Source: Candidatus Fermentibacterota bacterium
GTDB lineage: Bacteria; JAFGKV01
Length of the DNA stretch: 12,647 bases
Reading direction: 5' to 3'
Assembly: GCA_030620115.1 (NCBI GenBank)
Contig: JAUXFG010000111.1
Coordinates: 1-12,647 of the forward strand
Shown: in pieces, positions 1-7,608 of the stretch
How the letters are laid out: each line of letters begins with the position of its first letter
Position numbering within the stretch: position 1 is the stretch's first letter
Program-made: the position numbers and the translations under genes
The notes under the pieces: model-generated
The model's database searches: none
What the model was told of the DNA's origin: nothing
Seen by the model: only the letters and a program-made list of their open reading frames with translations

Positions 1-99
1 CCTCCGCAATACAACATCCCAAACCTCTCCCCGCACCTGTCACCAAAGCACATGCTCCCTGAACTTCCATCTGGCTCCTCCATTTGTAGCTCCTCCGAA

Positions 100-133
100 A
101 GAAACATACGGCGAGACCGTCGTCCATGTTTCT
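100..133 (+). other. Imperfect hairpin upstream of lpdA
   Basis: AGAAACAT (100-107) is the exact reverse complement of ATGTTTCT (126-133). Between them, ACGG (108-111) can pair with CCGT (117-120) around a 5-base loop, leaving CGTCC (121-125) as a one-sided bulge. This gives 12 base pairs in all. No T-run follows on either strand, so it does not look like a classic intrinsic terminator. It may be a transcript end, a leader structure or chance. Confidence 0.35.
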
Positions 134-142
134 CGCCCACCT

Positions 143-170
143 AACCCTGAACCCCGAACCCTGAACCCCT
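143..170. repeat. Four 7-bp AACCCYN tandem units (G4-capable on - strand)
   Basis: Four consecutive heptamers follow the pattern AACCCYN: AACCCTG, AACCCCG, AACCCTG again, then AACCCCT. On the - strand this gives four runs of three or four G separated by TTCA, TTC and TTCA. That meets the usual G-quadruplex rule of four G-tracts of at least three with loops of 1-7. It lies about 140 bases before the lpdA start, with the C-rich strand on the coding side. The repeat is directly visible; folding and any role are inference. Confidence 0.7.
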
Positions 171-310
171 CCCTGGTGGATATGATTTGCCAGTTGCAGG
201 ACAAACAAATAGCTTGATCGCATCGATTCTGCAGATGTAGGAATGTGGGCCGTTTTCTGGGGTCATCAGCCGCAGTCGAAACGCCGCCAGTCATCAAGGA
301 GTGAGAAGAA

Positions 311-1708
311 GTGACCGTCAGCCGGCAATGGGATGTGGTGGTGTTGGGGTCCGGCCCAGGTGGTTACGTGGCTGCAATACGGGCCGCGCAGCGTGGACTC
401 AGGACCGCTGTGGTAGAGAGGGAGCATATTGGGGGGGTCTGCCTCAACTGGGGCTGTATTCCTACCAAGGCTCTCATACACAGTGTTTCGTTGTATAGGT
501 CAATGAAGAGTGCACGCCAGTATGGGATCATCGTGGATGGTCTTCGGCCGGACCTCTCGGCCATGGTGGCACAGAGCCGCGCCGTCTCGAGACGGATATC
601 CAAGGGTGTGGAATATCTCCTCAAGAAGAATGGGATAGAGATCATCTGGGGGCGAGGCCGCCTGGCCGATGAGCGAACAGTTGAAGTGATGGATAAGGAC
701 GGCGCACGAGCCCGGCATAGAACCAAGGGAATCATCCTTGCCACGGGGGGGAGCGCGGAGACATTTCCTGGGCTGGAAAGGATGGGGCCGCGCGCCATGA
801 CTGTTCGGGAGGCCATGACGCCATCGTTGCTCCCCGATAGATTGTTAATCATCGGAGCGGGCGCCATAGGCGTGGAGTTCGCCTATATCTATGCATGCCT
901 TGGCGTCAAGGTGACGATTGTGGAGATGCTCGATCAGCTTCTTCCCTTGGCGGATCACGACGTCGCAGAAGAGCTGACAAAGGCGTTTCGCCGGCTCAGA
1001 ATAGAGATACTCGTGTCTACCAGGCTCCATGCCCTGCATGCGAAAGAAGATAGTGTAGAGGCGATTCTGATGAAGGGATCGGAGGAGGTCAGACGAGAGG
1101 CGGATCGGGTACTGGTGGCTATTGGGGTTGATCCCAACAGCTCCGGGCTTGGCCTCGAAGAGATCGGCGTGAGGACGGATCGAGGATTCGTGGTGGTGGA
1201 TGGGAAGGGCCATACCGGCATCGGGGGCATCTTCGCCATTGGGGATCTGGTCGGTGGGCCGCTCCTGGCGCACAAAGCCAGTGCCGAGGGCATGGTGGCA
1301 GCGGAGACGCTGGCCGGAATGGATGTGGAAGGCGTAGACCGGTCTCTGATTCCTTCATGCTGCTACAGCGAACCCCAAGTCGCGCAGGTGGGGGCCACGG
1401 AGCGAGAGTTGATGGAGCGAGGTGAGCAATATATCACAGGCTATTTCCCTATGGCGGGGAATGCAAAAGCCTCTGCCGTGGGAAGCAGAGTCGGATTCGT
1501 GAAGCTTCTCTTTTCTGGGCACAACCGCCTTCTTGGCGCTCACCTCGTGGGGCGACATGTGTCGGAGCTTATTGCAGAAGTGGCGCTCTGTATGCGGGAA
1601 GGTATTACCGCAGATCGATTGGGGAGCCTGATTCATCCTCATCCCAGTCTCTCAGAGGCAGTAATGGAGGCGGCCGAGGCGGCCGAGAAACGGGCAATCC
1701 ATGTATGA
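311..1708 (+). CDS. lpdA: Dihydrolipoyl dehydrogenase (E3)
   Basis: FAD-dependent enzyme that re-oxidises dihydrolipoyl groups with NAD+ in pyruvate/2-oxoglutarate dehydrogenase or glycine cleavage complexes, in the cytoplasm. The 465 residues are the usual family length. Visible motifs: FAD-binding GSGPGG (13-18), redox-active disulfide in CLNWGC (C44, C49), NAD-binding GAGAIG (182-187), the second FAD-contact GDL segment near 315, and the C-terminal HPHPSLSE in which H444 and E449 are the catalytic His-Glu pair by analogy with E. coli. The start is GTG 311, preceded by AAGGAG at 296-301 with a 9-base spacer. The end overlaps the lipA start by 8 bases, which suggests one transcript. No E1 or E2 gene is inside the window, so which complex it serves is unknown. 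Two runs of seven G (431-437, 745-751) lie in the gene and would be worth checking for read errors, but the frame is intact. Confidence 0.97.
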   Translation: MTVSRQWDVVVLGSGPGGYVAAIRAAQRGLRTAVVEREHIGGVCLNWGCIPTKALIHSVSLYRSMKSARQYGIIVDGLRPDLSAMVAQSRAVSRRISKGVEYLLKKNGIEIIWGRGRLADERTVEVMDKDGARARHRTKGIILATGGSAETFPGLERMGPRAMTVREAMTPSLLPDRLLIIGAGAIGVEFAYIYACLGVKVTIVEMLDQLLPLADHDVAEELTKAFRRLRIEILVSTRLHALHAKEDSVEAILMKGSEEVRREADRVLVAIGVDPNSSGLGLEEIGVRTDRGFVVVDGKGHTGIGGIFAIGDLVGGPLLAHKASAEGMVAAETLAGMDVEGVDRSLIPSCCYSEPQVAQVGATERELMERGEQYITGYFPMAGNAKASAVGSRVGFVKLLFSGHNRLLGAHLVGRHVSELIAEVALCMREGITADRLGSLIHPHPSLSEAVMEAAEAAEKRAIHV

Positions 1709-2588
1709 CGGGCAGGCGACGCCGGTGCGTCGGCCTCCATGGATCAAGAGAAGCCTCAAGACGAATCAGGCATTCTTTGCCCTCAAAAGGAATGTTCGAG
1801 AGAAGGGATTGGCGACGGTTTGTCAAAGCGCGCGGTGTCCGAATATTGCGGAGTGTTGGAGCAGGGGTGTAGTCACCGTCATGATACTGGGCGATGTGTG
1901 TACCCGTTCGTGCCGTTTTTGTGCCGTGTCCACGGGAAGCCCCGCGCCCCCGGATCCCCATGAGCCGCAGTCAGTTGCGGAGCTTGTCAAAGGGCTTGGC
2001 GCGACCTATGTTGTGCTAACCTCTGTGGATAGAGACGATCTATCCGATGGGGGAGCATCATTTTGGGCTGAGACCATCAATTTGGTCAAATCAGCAGGAA
2101 TAGAAGTCGAAGTCCTGGTCCCTGATTTCAGGGGTGACCGGGAGGCGCAAGATGTGGTGTTCTCTTCCGAACCTGACGTCTTCTGCCACAATATCGAAAC
2201 CGTACCCTCGCTCCAGAAGAAAGTGCGGCCACAGGCCAGTTATGCACGGTCGTTGGGGCTCCTGGGCCGGGCTGTCAAGGCAGGATTTGTCGCCAAAAGC
2301 GGATTCATGGTCGGCTTTGGGGAAACCATGGTGGAGATCGAGGAGACATTGGTCGACCTTGCAGATACAGGGATCCGGCTCGTGACCGTGGGCCAGTATC
2401 TGCAAGCGCGGGATGATCTGCTTCCTGTGGTTCGGTTTTGGTCTCCACAGGAGTTTGAAGATATTGGTGAGAAATGCAATGAGATAGGTCTAAGGGCTCT
2501 TGTGGGGCCTATGGTGCGCAGCTCTTACCGAGCCGATGAGCTGGCTCGGCGAGGGAGCGAATCGGCTCTCGATGTGGGGCACAGGTGA
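1701..2588 (+). CDS. lipA: Lipoyl synthase (radical SAM)
   Basis: Inserts two sulfur atoms into protein-bound octanoyl groups to make the lipoyl cofactor, at the expense of its auxiliary iron-sulfur cluster. The 295 residues are normal for LipA. Auxiliary-cluster cysteines are C41, C46 and C52 (CX4CX5C); the radical SAM cluster is CTRSCRFC, C67-C71-C74 (CX3CX2C). The family C-terminal RSSY motif is at 273-276, whose serine ligates the auxiliary cluster in characterised LipA. The ATG at 1701 lies inside the end of lpdA and no strong ribosome binding site is seen, so translational coupling is likely. Pairing with lpdA is logical, because one makes and the other recycles the same cofactor. No lipB or lplA octanoyl/lipoate transferase is present here. 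The stop codon overlaps the GTG start of the next gene. Confidence 0.97.
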   Translation: MYDGQATPVRRPPWIKRSLKTNQAFFALKRNVREKGLATVCQSARCPNIAECWSRGVVTVMILGDVCTRSCRFCAVSTGSPAPPDPHEPQSVAELVKGLGATYVVLTSVDRDDLSDGGASFWAETINLVKSAGIEVEVLVPDFRGDREAQDVVFSSEPDVFCHNIETVPSLQKKVRPQASYARSLGLLGRAVKAGFVAKSGFMVGFGETMVEIEETLVDLADTGIRLVTVGQYLQARDDLLPVVRFWSPQEFEDIGEKCNEIGLRALVGPMVRSSYRADELARRGSESALDVGHR

Positions 2589-4252
2589 ACACAGATAAAG
2601 ATACAAGCAATTCCAGCCAAGATGCACAGGTGGAGGCATCACGTCAGAGGCGACGGCGCATAAACCAAGCCTTTCGGGATGGTGATCTCGAGCTCTGCTT
2701 GCGTGAGATCAAGATTGAAATAGAAGAGACACAGGGGGAATCGGCTCTCCTCGGCGCGCTTCCCAAGGTTCAGGAGCGATACATCGAGCAAATTATCGAA
2801 TCGGACATTTCTTCCAGAGAGCTGGCCAAGGCGCAACGGGAACTCGATTTTGTCTTATCCGTTGGGCCCACAACTGATTCCGTGGCGGGCAAAGCCCAAG
2901 AGGCCCGCGCGCGAATCGAACAGGCCCGGAAGGCCGAGAAGAGTACCGATGTGGAATCAGGCGAGGGGCCAAAAGAAGCCTCCTCGATACCGGAAGGGGA
3001 TCCTGAGGAGGAGAGGGATAAAGCCTGGGTTGAGGCACACCGGGTTCTGAAGGAAGCAGAGAAGGCCTGGGCTGATGATAAGAAGAAAGTGGCACGGAAG
3101 CTGGTCGAGCAGCTCGATGGATTCTCGATTGATGATCATGATTTCATCCTTCGGAAGGAAGGGCTCACACGACTCCTGGACGAAGCGAATCATGCCGAGA
3201 CACCACCAGGACACCACGATACCTCTGCAGTAAGATGGGTAGCGCTCCTGGGTATCATCCTGGCCGTGGCGATGATCGCGATCTTCCTCATGGACCGGTC
3301 CAAGTCCTCTTCGCCACTAGAAGAGGTGGAGCGTACCATCGAGGAACCGGCGAGGTCTGAACCAGCATTGGGCTGGCTTCAGATCACAGGGGTTGATTCC
3401 AGTGCCGTAGTTCGAGACGAGTCGGGAGATATCGTGGGATCGGCAATGCATCTGCTTGGCTTCCCTCAGGGTGAACAGGAGATCCGAGTGGGCGCCAAGG
3501 GATATGTGGATACCCTGCTTGTTCTGGCGATTGCTCGGGCGGAGACGCTTCTCGTGCCGGTCTTCTTGAGGGAAGAGCCTCCCGCCCAGGGATGGATGTC
3601 ACTCAGGTCTCATCCATCCGGCGCAACCGTCACATTGGAGAATGGAGAACGGCTCGGCACGACACCACTTGATCGCATTTCATTCTCACCGGGCAGCTAT
3701 CGGCTTCGGCTTACTATGGAAGGGCGAATACCCACCACGGTTCAGGTTGCCGTGAGGGCGGATGCCGTGGATATCACAGATGTGGAGCTTCCTTTGTGGC
3801 ATCAGACCGGGAAACTTCAGCTCAATTCGAGCCCTTGGGCATACGTGTTCCTGAATGGTGATAGCTTGGGGCCCACCCCGCTTACCACCGGCGAACTTAA
3901 GACCGACACCACACATGAGCTTCTTTTTCGCGCCGCCGATGGGCTGGAGCTCAAGAAACAAGTACGGCTCGATCCCTCGAGGGCCACACCCACGCCTGTG
4001 ACCGTGGAGTTTCCACAGCCCGGCATCCTTGCGGTGACGACCACCGATTCGCTGACGGGAACACCGGTGTGGGCGAATATATGGACTGGTTCGCGGCGCC
4101 TTGGGGAATCGCCCGGCGAATTCAAACTGGCTCCCGGTGAATTCGCCATCAGGATCGAGAAATCAGGGTACGATCCACGAGAATTCACCATCAACATCTC
4201 CCCAGGGGAGCGAGTATCCTTGACCCTGGCTCTCATGCCACATAGTTCGTAA
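2585..4252 (+). CDS. Single-pass membrane protein with four PEGA-like repeats
   Basis: A protein of 555 residues with no recognised enzymatic motif. Residues 1-215 are charged, helix-rich and probably cytoplasmic, with Lys/Glu-rich stretches and a weak helical-repeat look around 130-205. One membrane segment spans about 219-236, flanked by R217 and D237/R238, predicting N-in/C-out. After a short linker come four beta-sandwich repeats beginning near 263, 336, 409 and 480, each 71-76 residues. They carry the PEGA pattern of a small-residue and Pro-Gly start, xLGxTPL (clear in repeats 2 and 3), then PGxY/F and a following G(Y). PEGA domains are known as surface or envelope modules, often with an unknown ligand. 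The GTG start at 2585 overlaps the lipA TGA as GTGA, so it is probably coupled to lipA. The function is unknown, and a link to lipoate metabolism is not shown by the protein itself. Confidence 0.88.
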   Translation: MNTDKDTSNSSQDAQVEASRQRRRRINQAFRDGDLELCLREIKIEIEETQGESALLGALPKVQERYIEQIIESDISSRELAKAQRELDFVLSVGPTTDSVAGKAQEARARIEQARKAEKSTDVESGEGPKEASSIPEGDPEEERDKAWVEAHRVLKEAEKAWADDKKKVARKLVEQLDGFSIDDHDFILRKEGLTRLLDEANHAETPPGHHDTSAVRWVALLGIILAVAMIAIFLMDRSKSSSPLEEVERTIEEPARSEPALGWLQITGVDSSAVVRDESGDIVGSAMHLLGFPQGEQEIRVGAKGYVDTLLVLAIARAETLLVPVFLREEPPAQGWMSLRSHPSGATVTLENGERLGTTPLDRISFSPGSYRLRLTMEGRIPTTVQVAVRADAVDITDVELPLWHQTGKLQLNSSPWAYVFLNGDSLGPTPLTTGELKTDTTHELLFRAADGLELKKQVRLDPSRATPTPVTVEFPQPGILAVTTTDSLTGTPVWANIWTGSRRLGESPGEFKLAPGEFAIRIEKSGYDPREFTINISPGERVSLTLALMPHSS

Positions 4253-4261
4253 GACACTAGG

Positions 4262-4289
4262 CTTCTTCCGAGACTTTGCTCAGAAGAAG
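4262..4289 (+). terminator. Hairpin just after the PEGA gene, possible weak terminator
   Basis: CTTCTTC (4262-4268) pairs exactly with GAAGAAG (4283-4289). After one C/A mismatch, GAG (4270-4272) pairs with CTC (4279-4281) around a 6-base loop. It starts 9 bases after the TAA at 4250-4252. No T-run follows, so factor-independent termination is doubtful; it may instead be an mRNA end-stabilising stem. Confidence 0.35.
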
Positions 4290-4367
4290 AACCGGCCGTT
4301 CTGGTCTGCTTCCTAGAACCGGCGGTACGGGATCTGGGTGACGGATAGGTATTCTCGTGGGCTGAAC

Positions 4368-4373
4368 AGGAGG
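4368..4373 (+). promoter_or_regulatory. Ribosome binding site favouring ATG 4386
   Basis: AGGAGG, 12 bases before ATG 4386. The upstream in-frame GTG at 4338 has no comparable site. The spacing is long but close to the 11 bases seen at rpsA, so the shorter start was chosen. Confidence 0.6.
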
Positions 4374-4385
4374 CTCATCCGGGCT

Positions 4386-7238
4386 ATGAGACTCACTCTT
4401 TCTCTTGGCGTGGCGTTTTTCTTGTCGATGGTTTCCATCGGTCAAGCGGTTCAGGTATTAGATTTCGACATCACTGCAACGTTGCACGGGGAATTTACCG
4501 ATCTGGGAGTGGGCGCCGAGGGGAGAATCTATCTGCTTGAGGGCAAGAACGGGGGAACAGTGAAGATCTATAGCCCCGATCTCTCCCAGTGCCTTAGTAC
4601 TCTGAATCTATCGCGGCTCGCAGGTAAGAAGGTGCACAGGCCCGTTGCTTTGACCGTGGCCGATGACGGATCCTTTTGGGTGAGCGATTCCGGTTCGGGG
4701 ATCTTGTTCCACTTCGATGCGGTGAGGCTCATTGAGACGGTGGATTGGCCTGAGAATGGTTCAGTCATGTTGAAGAACCCGAGTGATATCGTACTTACTC
4801 GGGATGGCCGATTGGTGGTGGCGGACAGCGAGCAGGGGGCGGTGCTTTTCTTGGATGCAGCCGGCGAGCTTCAGCAATATATACCTGGCCGTGATGGGGA
4901 GGGCATCCGGTTTGAGAATCCCATTGATCTCGCTATCGGCCCTGCAGGAAATGTGTATGTGGTTGATGGAAAAAAGGGGGGTGTCTGCAAGATCGATGCG
5001 TGGGGAGTGCTTCGCAGAAGGTGGGGCGGCACAGAGGGGCAGTCCTTTCAGCTCCCGTCCCCCCGCTGTATTGCCTGTGATGAGGAAGGTTTGGTGTACA
5101 TTGCCGACGCTGAGGAGGATCGCTGTCTTGTGATCTCAGGATCCGAAGTGGTTGCTCTCTTCGGGGCGCCTGGCTCAGGAGAGGGAGGCCTGCGGAAGCC
5201 GTCCGACATGGTGGTGGCGCCAAGCGGAGAGATCATTATCCTCGATGAAGAATTGGCGCGGGTGCAGATCTATCGCCTCCCATCCGTCGAAGGAATCCGT
5301 ATTTCAGCCGAGGGAGAGGATCGTTTCTTGCCGCTGGCCGCACGAAGGCGTTTCCTGGGAGACTGGACCGCAGTGCGTGTGGATGTAATGGAAAGCGTTA
5401 TGGCAGTTCTGGGGCGCGATCGGCGATCGCTTTATCTCGGTGATGTGGATCAGGGGTCCGGCGGTCTCGGCAGTGTGGATGAGCTTGACGGTAAACTGAA
5501 GAAAGCCGCTGACATCTGCTTCTCTGGGAACGGGCGGCTCTATCTGGCGGATCGTGATCTACGAACAGTGCTTGTCTTTGATCTGAGCACCCGTGTGGCT
5601 GACCCAGTGCCTTGCCCATACGGGAAATGGAGTCGCCCGGTGCTGCTCGCTCGAGGGGCTGATGGCGATGTGATCGTGTGGGACGAGGATGCGCGTATGC
5701 TCTCGTTTGTGGGGGGAGTTGGCGCTGATCGAGCCATCCCGGTTTCGGCAAGATTCAAAGGAGACATCGTTGGCATTGATGCCACCTCCTCCGGAGATGT
5801 GCTGCTTCTGCCTGAAGATGGGCCTGTAGTGCGGCTTGGACCTAGTGGCCCCCTCAGCCCGGACAGCACGGTTCAGATTGTCCGTGCCACCGCCGCATGC
5901 ATGATTCGGGAAGCTTTGCTTATTGCCGAAGAGGCCGGAGGCTTCAGGGTTATTACCTTGGCAGGCGAGCAGTACATGTACTTCGGCTACGGTGGAGGCG
6001 CCGAGCCCTTTATTGATCGGGTGATCGATTTTTCTGTCCAAGACAGTCTCGTGCTTTTCTGTGATGCAGATGGTGGGCTGGGGAGCTATGTGCTTCACAA
6101 TCTCTACCGTTCGGCAATTGATGGAGTCATCGTGGCGCCGGCTGACCAGACATTCCTGTTCTCGTTACAGCCCTTGGGGTCTGCACAGGGACGTGCCGCC
6201 GAATGGGAGGTTGGTTCGGGGCCATTCAGTTTGGACGGTCTTCTGCCCGGAGTCTACACATATGGTTTGACGGGTCGCGGATGGCGTTCCTTCCACGGCA
6301 CAGATCGAGTCTGGCTCCGTGCTTTCCGTGTGACGTCACTGGGGACCATGGAAATGGAGCCTGGGGGAAGTGTTACCGGTAGTGTGCTTCCCAGCGGGAC
6401 AAAGGCAACGTTGTTTCTTCTCGGCCCTGAATCGCAGGAGTTGGCTTTGTCAGCAGATGCGTCTGGTGTCTACTCCGCCAACGAGCTCGCGCCGGGCAAG
6501 TACAAATTCACGGTTGACGCCCCCGGCTTTAGGGCGGATTCTAGTGCATACCATTTTATGGTAAAGCCGGGAATCGTTACCCAAGGCCCTTTGATTTCCC
6601 TGGTGAAGCTGGGGAACATCAAGGGTGTCATCAAGCCGTTCTTGGAGACGGGAGAGATCTGGGTACTTGAGGACGGGAAGGTGACGCAAGTGTGCCACCC
6701 AGAGTCGTTCTATAAGACCTTCGATGATGTAGGAGACAGCCTGGGAAGATTCTCGTGCGAGGATCTGCAACCCGGGAATTATGAGCTAATTTTCCGTGCC
6801 CCCGGTTACTATCCTGATACTTCTATGGTACCCATAGCTCTGTCCGAAGGCAGTACGATGCGCACGGGGGTCGTGCTCCTCCATAAAACTCCTGCCGACA
6901 AGGAGTCGAATGTCGCACTCGCTGACCTTCAGAAGGCGGTGGATGACTACGGCAGGGCCCGATTCGACCGTGCGGCTGATCAGTTGCGACGTCTTCTCGG
7001 GACGCGGGTCTTGCCCTATTCCGCCTTGGCCCGGGCTTCCTGGTTGTGGGGGCAGTGCCTGATGGCTCAGGGCGGTGACGAGAATAGACTTCTCGCCGAG
7101 AACGGTTTTCTGTTGGCACTGCTCATCGATCCATACCTTTCCCCCGGTCCCGAGACCTCCCCGAGAGTGCGCGGCGTTTTTGAGGGGGTTCGCCAGAGGC
7201 TGTTCGGTGAGCACGGCCCACCGGAAGGCCTCTACTGA
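4386..7238 (+). CDS. Secreted NHL beta-propeller protein with C-terminal beta-sandwich modules
   Basis: A large exported protein (950 residues from this ATG; 966 if GTG 4338 is used). Residues 1-21 form a signal peptide with likely cleavage after SIGQA. About six NHL-type blades follow at roughly 35-305, recognisable by the repeated pattern P-x-D/A-h-x-h-x-x-x-G-x-h-x-h-x-D. A second, weaker propeller covers about 315-575. Three beta-sandwich modules come next (about 582-656, 657-739, 740-834), each with a PGxY then G(F/Y/W) signature like PEGA or carboxypeptidase regulatory-like domains. The last ~110 residues are helical and resemble one or two TPR-type repeats. NHL propellers bind proteins, RNA or sugars and sometimes carry lyase activity, but no catalytic signature was recognised. 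It lies downstream of the PEGA membrane protein, 133 bases away, and shares that module type, so a joint envelope role is plausible but unproven. No gene symbol is justified. Confidence 0.85.
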   Translation: MRLTLSLGVAFFLSMVSIGQAVQVLDFDITATLHGEFTDLGVGAEGRIYLLEGKNGGTVKIYSPDLSQCLSTLNLSRLAGKKVHRPVALTVADDGSFWVSDSGSGILFHFDAVRLIETVDWPENGSVMLKNPSDIVLTRDGRLVVADSEQGAVLFLDAAGELQQYIPGRDGEGIRFENPIDLAIGPAGNVYVVDGKKGGVCKIDAWGVLRRRWGGTEGQSFQLPSPRCIACDEEGLVYIADAEEDRCLVISGSEVVALFGAPGSGEGGLRKPSDMVVAPSGEIIILDEELARVQIYRLPSVEGIRISAEGEDRFLPLAARRRFLGDWTAVRVDVMESVMAVLGRDRRSLYLGDVDQGSGGLGSVDELDGKLKKAADICFSGNGRLYLADRDLRTVLVFDLSTRVADPVPCPYGKWSRPVLLARGADGDVIVWDEDARMLSFVGGVGADRAIPVSARFKGDIVGIDATSSGDVLLLPEDGPVVRLGPSGPLSPDSTVQIVRATAACMIREALLIAEEAGGFRVITLAGEQYMYFGYGGGAEPFIDRVIDFSVQDSLVLFCDADGGLGSYVLHNLYRSAIDGVIVAPADQTFLFSLQPLGSAQGRAAEWEVGSGPFSLDGLLPGVYTYGLTGRGWRSFHGTDRVWLRAFRVTSLGTMEMEPGGSVTGSVLPSGTKATLFLLGPESQELALSADASGVYSANELAPGKYKFTVDAPGFRADSSAYHFMVKPGIVTQGPLISLVKLGNIKGVIKPFLETGEIWVLEDGKVTQVCHPESFYKTFDDVGDSLGRFSCEDLQPGNYELIFRAPGYYPDTSMVPIALSEGSTMRTGVVLLHKTPADKESNVALADLQKAVDDYGRARFDRAADQLRRLLGTRVLPYSALARASWLWGQCLMAQGGDENRLLAENGFLLALLIDPYLSPGPETSPRVRGVFEGVRQRLFGEHGPPEGLY

Positions 7239-7291
7239 CGCCTGCGTGCGCCCATGTCATCAGCCTGCACTCCTCACCAACTTTCTACTGC

Positions 7292-7314
7292 AATCCCGCG
7301 GTTGACGCGGGATT
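7292..7314 (+). terminator. Perfect 9-bp GC-rich hairpin after the NHL gene
   Basis: AATCCCGCG (7292-7300) and CGCGGGATT (7306-7314) are exact reverse complements around the loop GTTGA. It lies 53 bases after the stop codon, where a transcript end is expected. The downstream bases (ACGCTTCATC) are not T-rich, so termination would be imperfect or would need help. It is the strongest terminator candidate in the window. Confidence 0.55.
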
Positions 7315-7404
7315 ACGCTTCATCGGCCGTCCTCGATGGCAGGTCTTGCAGGCATTGTCATCTCAAATGACTACGAGCTCCAATGTTCTCATCCTTCGTC
7401 TTCC

Positions 7405-7534
7405 ATCGGAATCGCCATGGGAATCGGGATCGAATTGATGTGTGATCAGGTGGCCCTCAGTTACGGGAATCCGGATGTTTGATGAAGGCGAGCGCAGCGG
7501 TGTGATTGATTTCGATAGCGATGGCGATTCCGAG
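7405..7534. repeat. Inverted repeat built of phased ATCGNN hexamers
   Basis: The left arm (7405-7434) is five contiguous hexamers of the form ATCGNN; only the third, ATGGGA, departs at one of the fixed bases. The right arm (7511-7534) is four hexamers of the mirror form NNCGAT, the last ending CGAG. Within them TCGGAATCGCCAT (7406-7418) and ATGGCGATTCCGA (7521-7533) are a perfect 13-bp inverted repeat, and ATCGAA (7429-7434) pairs with TTCGAT (7511-7516). The internal loops between the two stems are 10 and 4 bases, so the left arm carries exactly one extra hexamer. The arms enclose 76 bases. It could be an interspersed repeat family member or a long RNA hairpin; neither is proven. Confidence 0.7.
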
Positions 7535-7608
7535 GATATCTGGAGGAGAGGGAACAGCCACGGTGTTAGGTATGGATAAGAGTCAGGGCAATAGGAAAGG
7601 ATAGGTCT

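Larger units (their letters stand above)
1..310. other. Gene-free region upstream of lpdA
   Basis: No convincing gene is seen here. The + frame starting at base 1 is open to a TAA at 142-144, but its 47 codons are rich in Pro and Ser and match no family I recognise; it could be the tail of an upstream gene or chance. A - strand reading frame at 40-297 also looks random. The stretch holds an imperfect hairpin (100-133) and a heptamer repeat (143-170). A TATGAT hexamer at 181-186 resembles a sigma-70 -10 box, but no good -35 box lies 16-18 bases upstream, so no promoter is called. The lpdA ribosome binding site AAGGAG is at 296-301. Confidence 0.6.
7239..7608. other. 370-base gene-free stretch between the NHL and M50 genes
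   Basis: No protein gene is convincing here; a 27-codon frame at 7521-7604 (ATG to TAG) has no recognisable product. The stretch holds a perfect GC-rich hairpin at 7292-7314, two smaller hairpins (CATCG/CGATG at 7321-7338, and GTCAT/ATGAC at 7357-7371), and the hexamer-phased inverted repeat at 7405-7534. The heptamer GTGTGAT occurs twice (7440-7446, 7500-7506). No clear sigma-70 promoter was found, although one is expected before the M50 operon. I recognised no riboswitch or tRNA. Confidence 0.6.

Noticed and set aside
181-186. TATGAT as the -10 box of an lpdA promoter
   Set aside because: No acceptable -35 box at the right distance and the extended -10 TG is one base out of place.
40-297. 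85-codon - strand reading frame in the leader of lpdA
   Set aside because: It reads through the heptamer repeat, has no family resemblance and no good ribosome binding site.
364-867. Long - strand reading frame opposite lpdA
   Set aside because: The + strand carries every catalytic and cofactor motif of Lpd; the antisense frame has no recognisable domain.
4302-4325. GTTCT/AGAAC pairing in the gap after the PEGA gene as a second terminator
   Set aside because: Only 5 bp pair cleanly, extension needs bulges, and no T-run follows.
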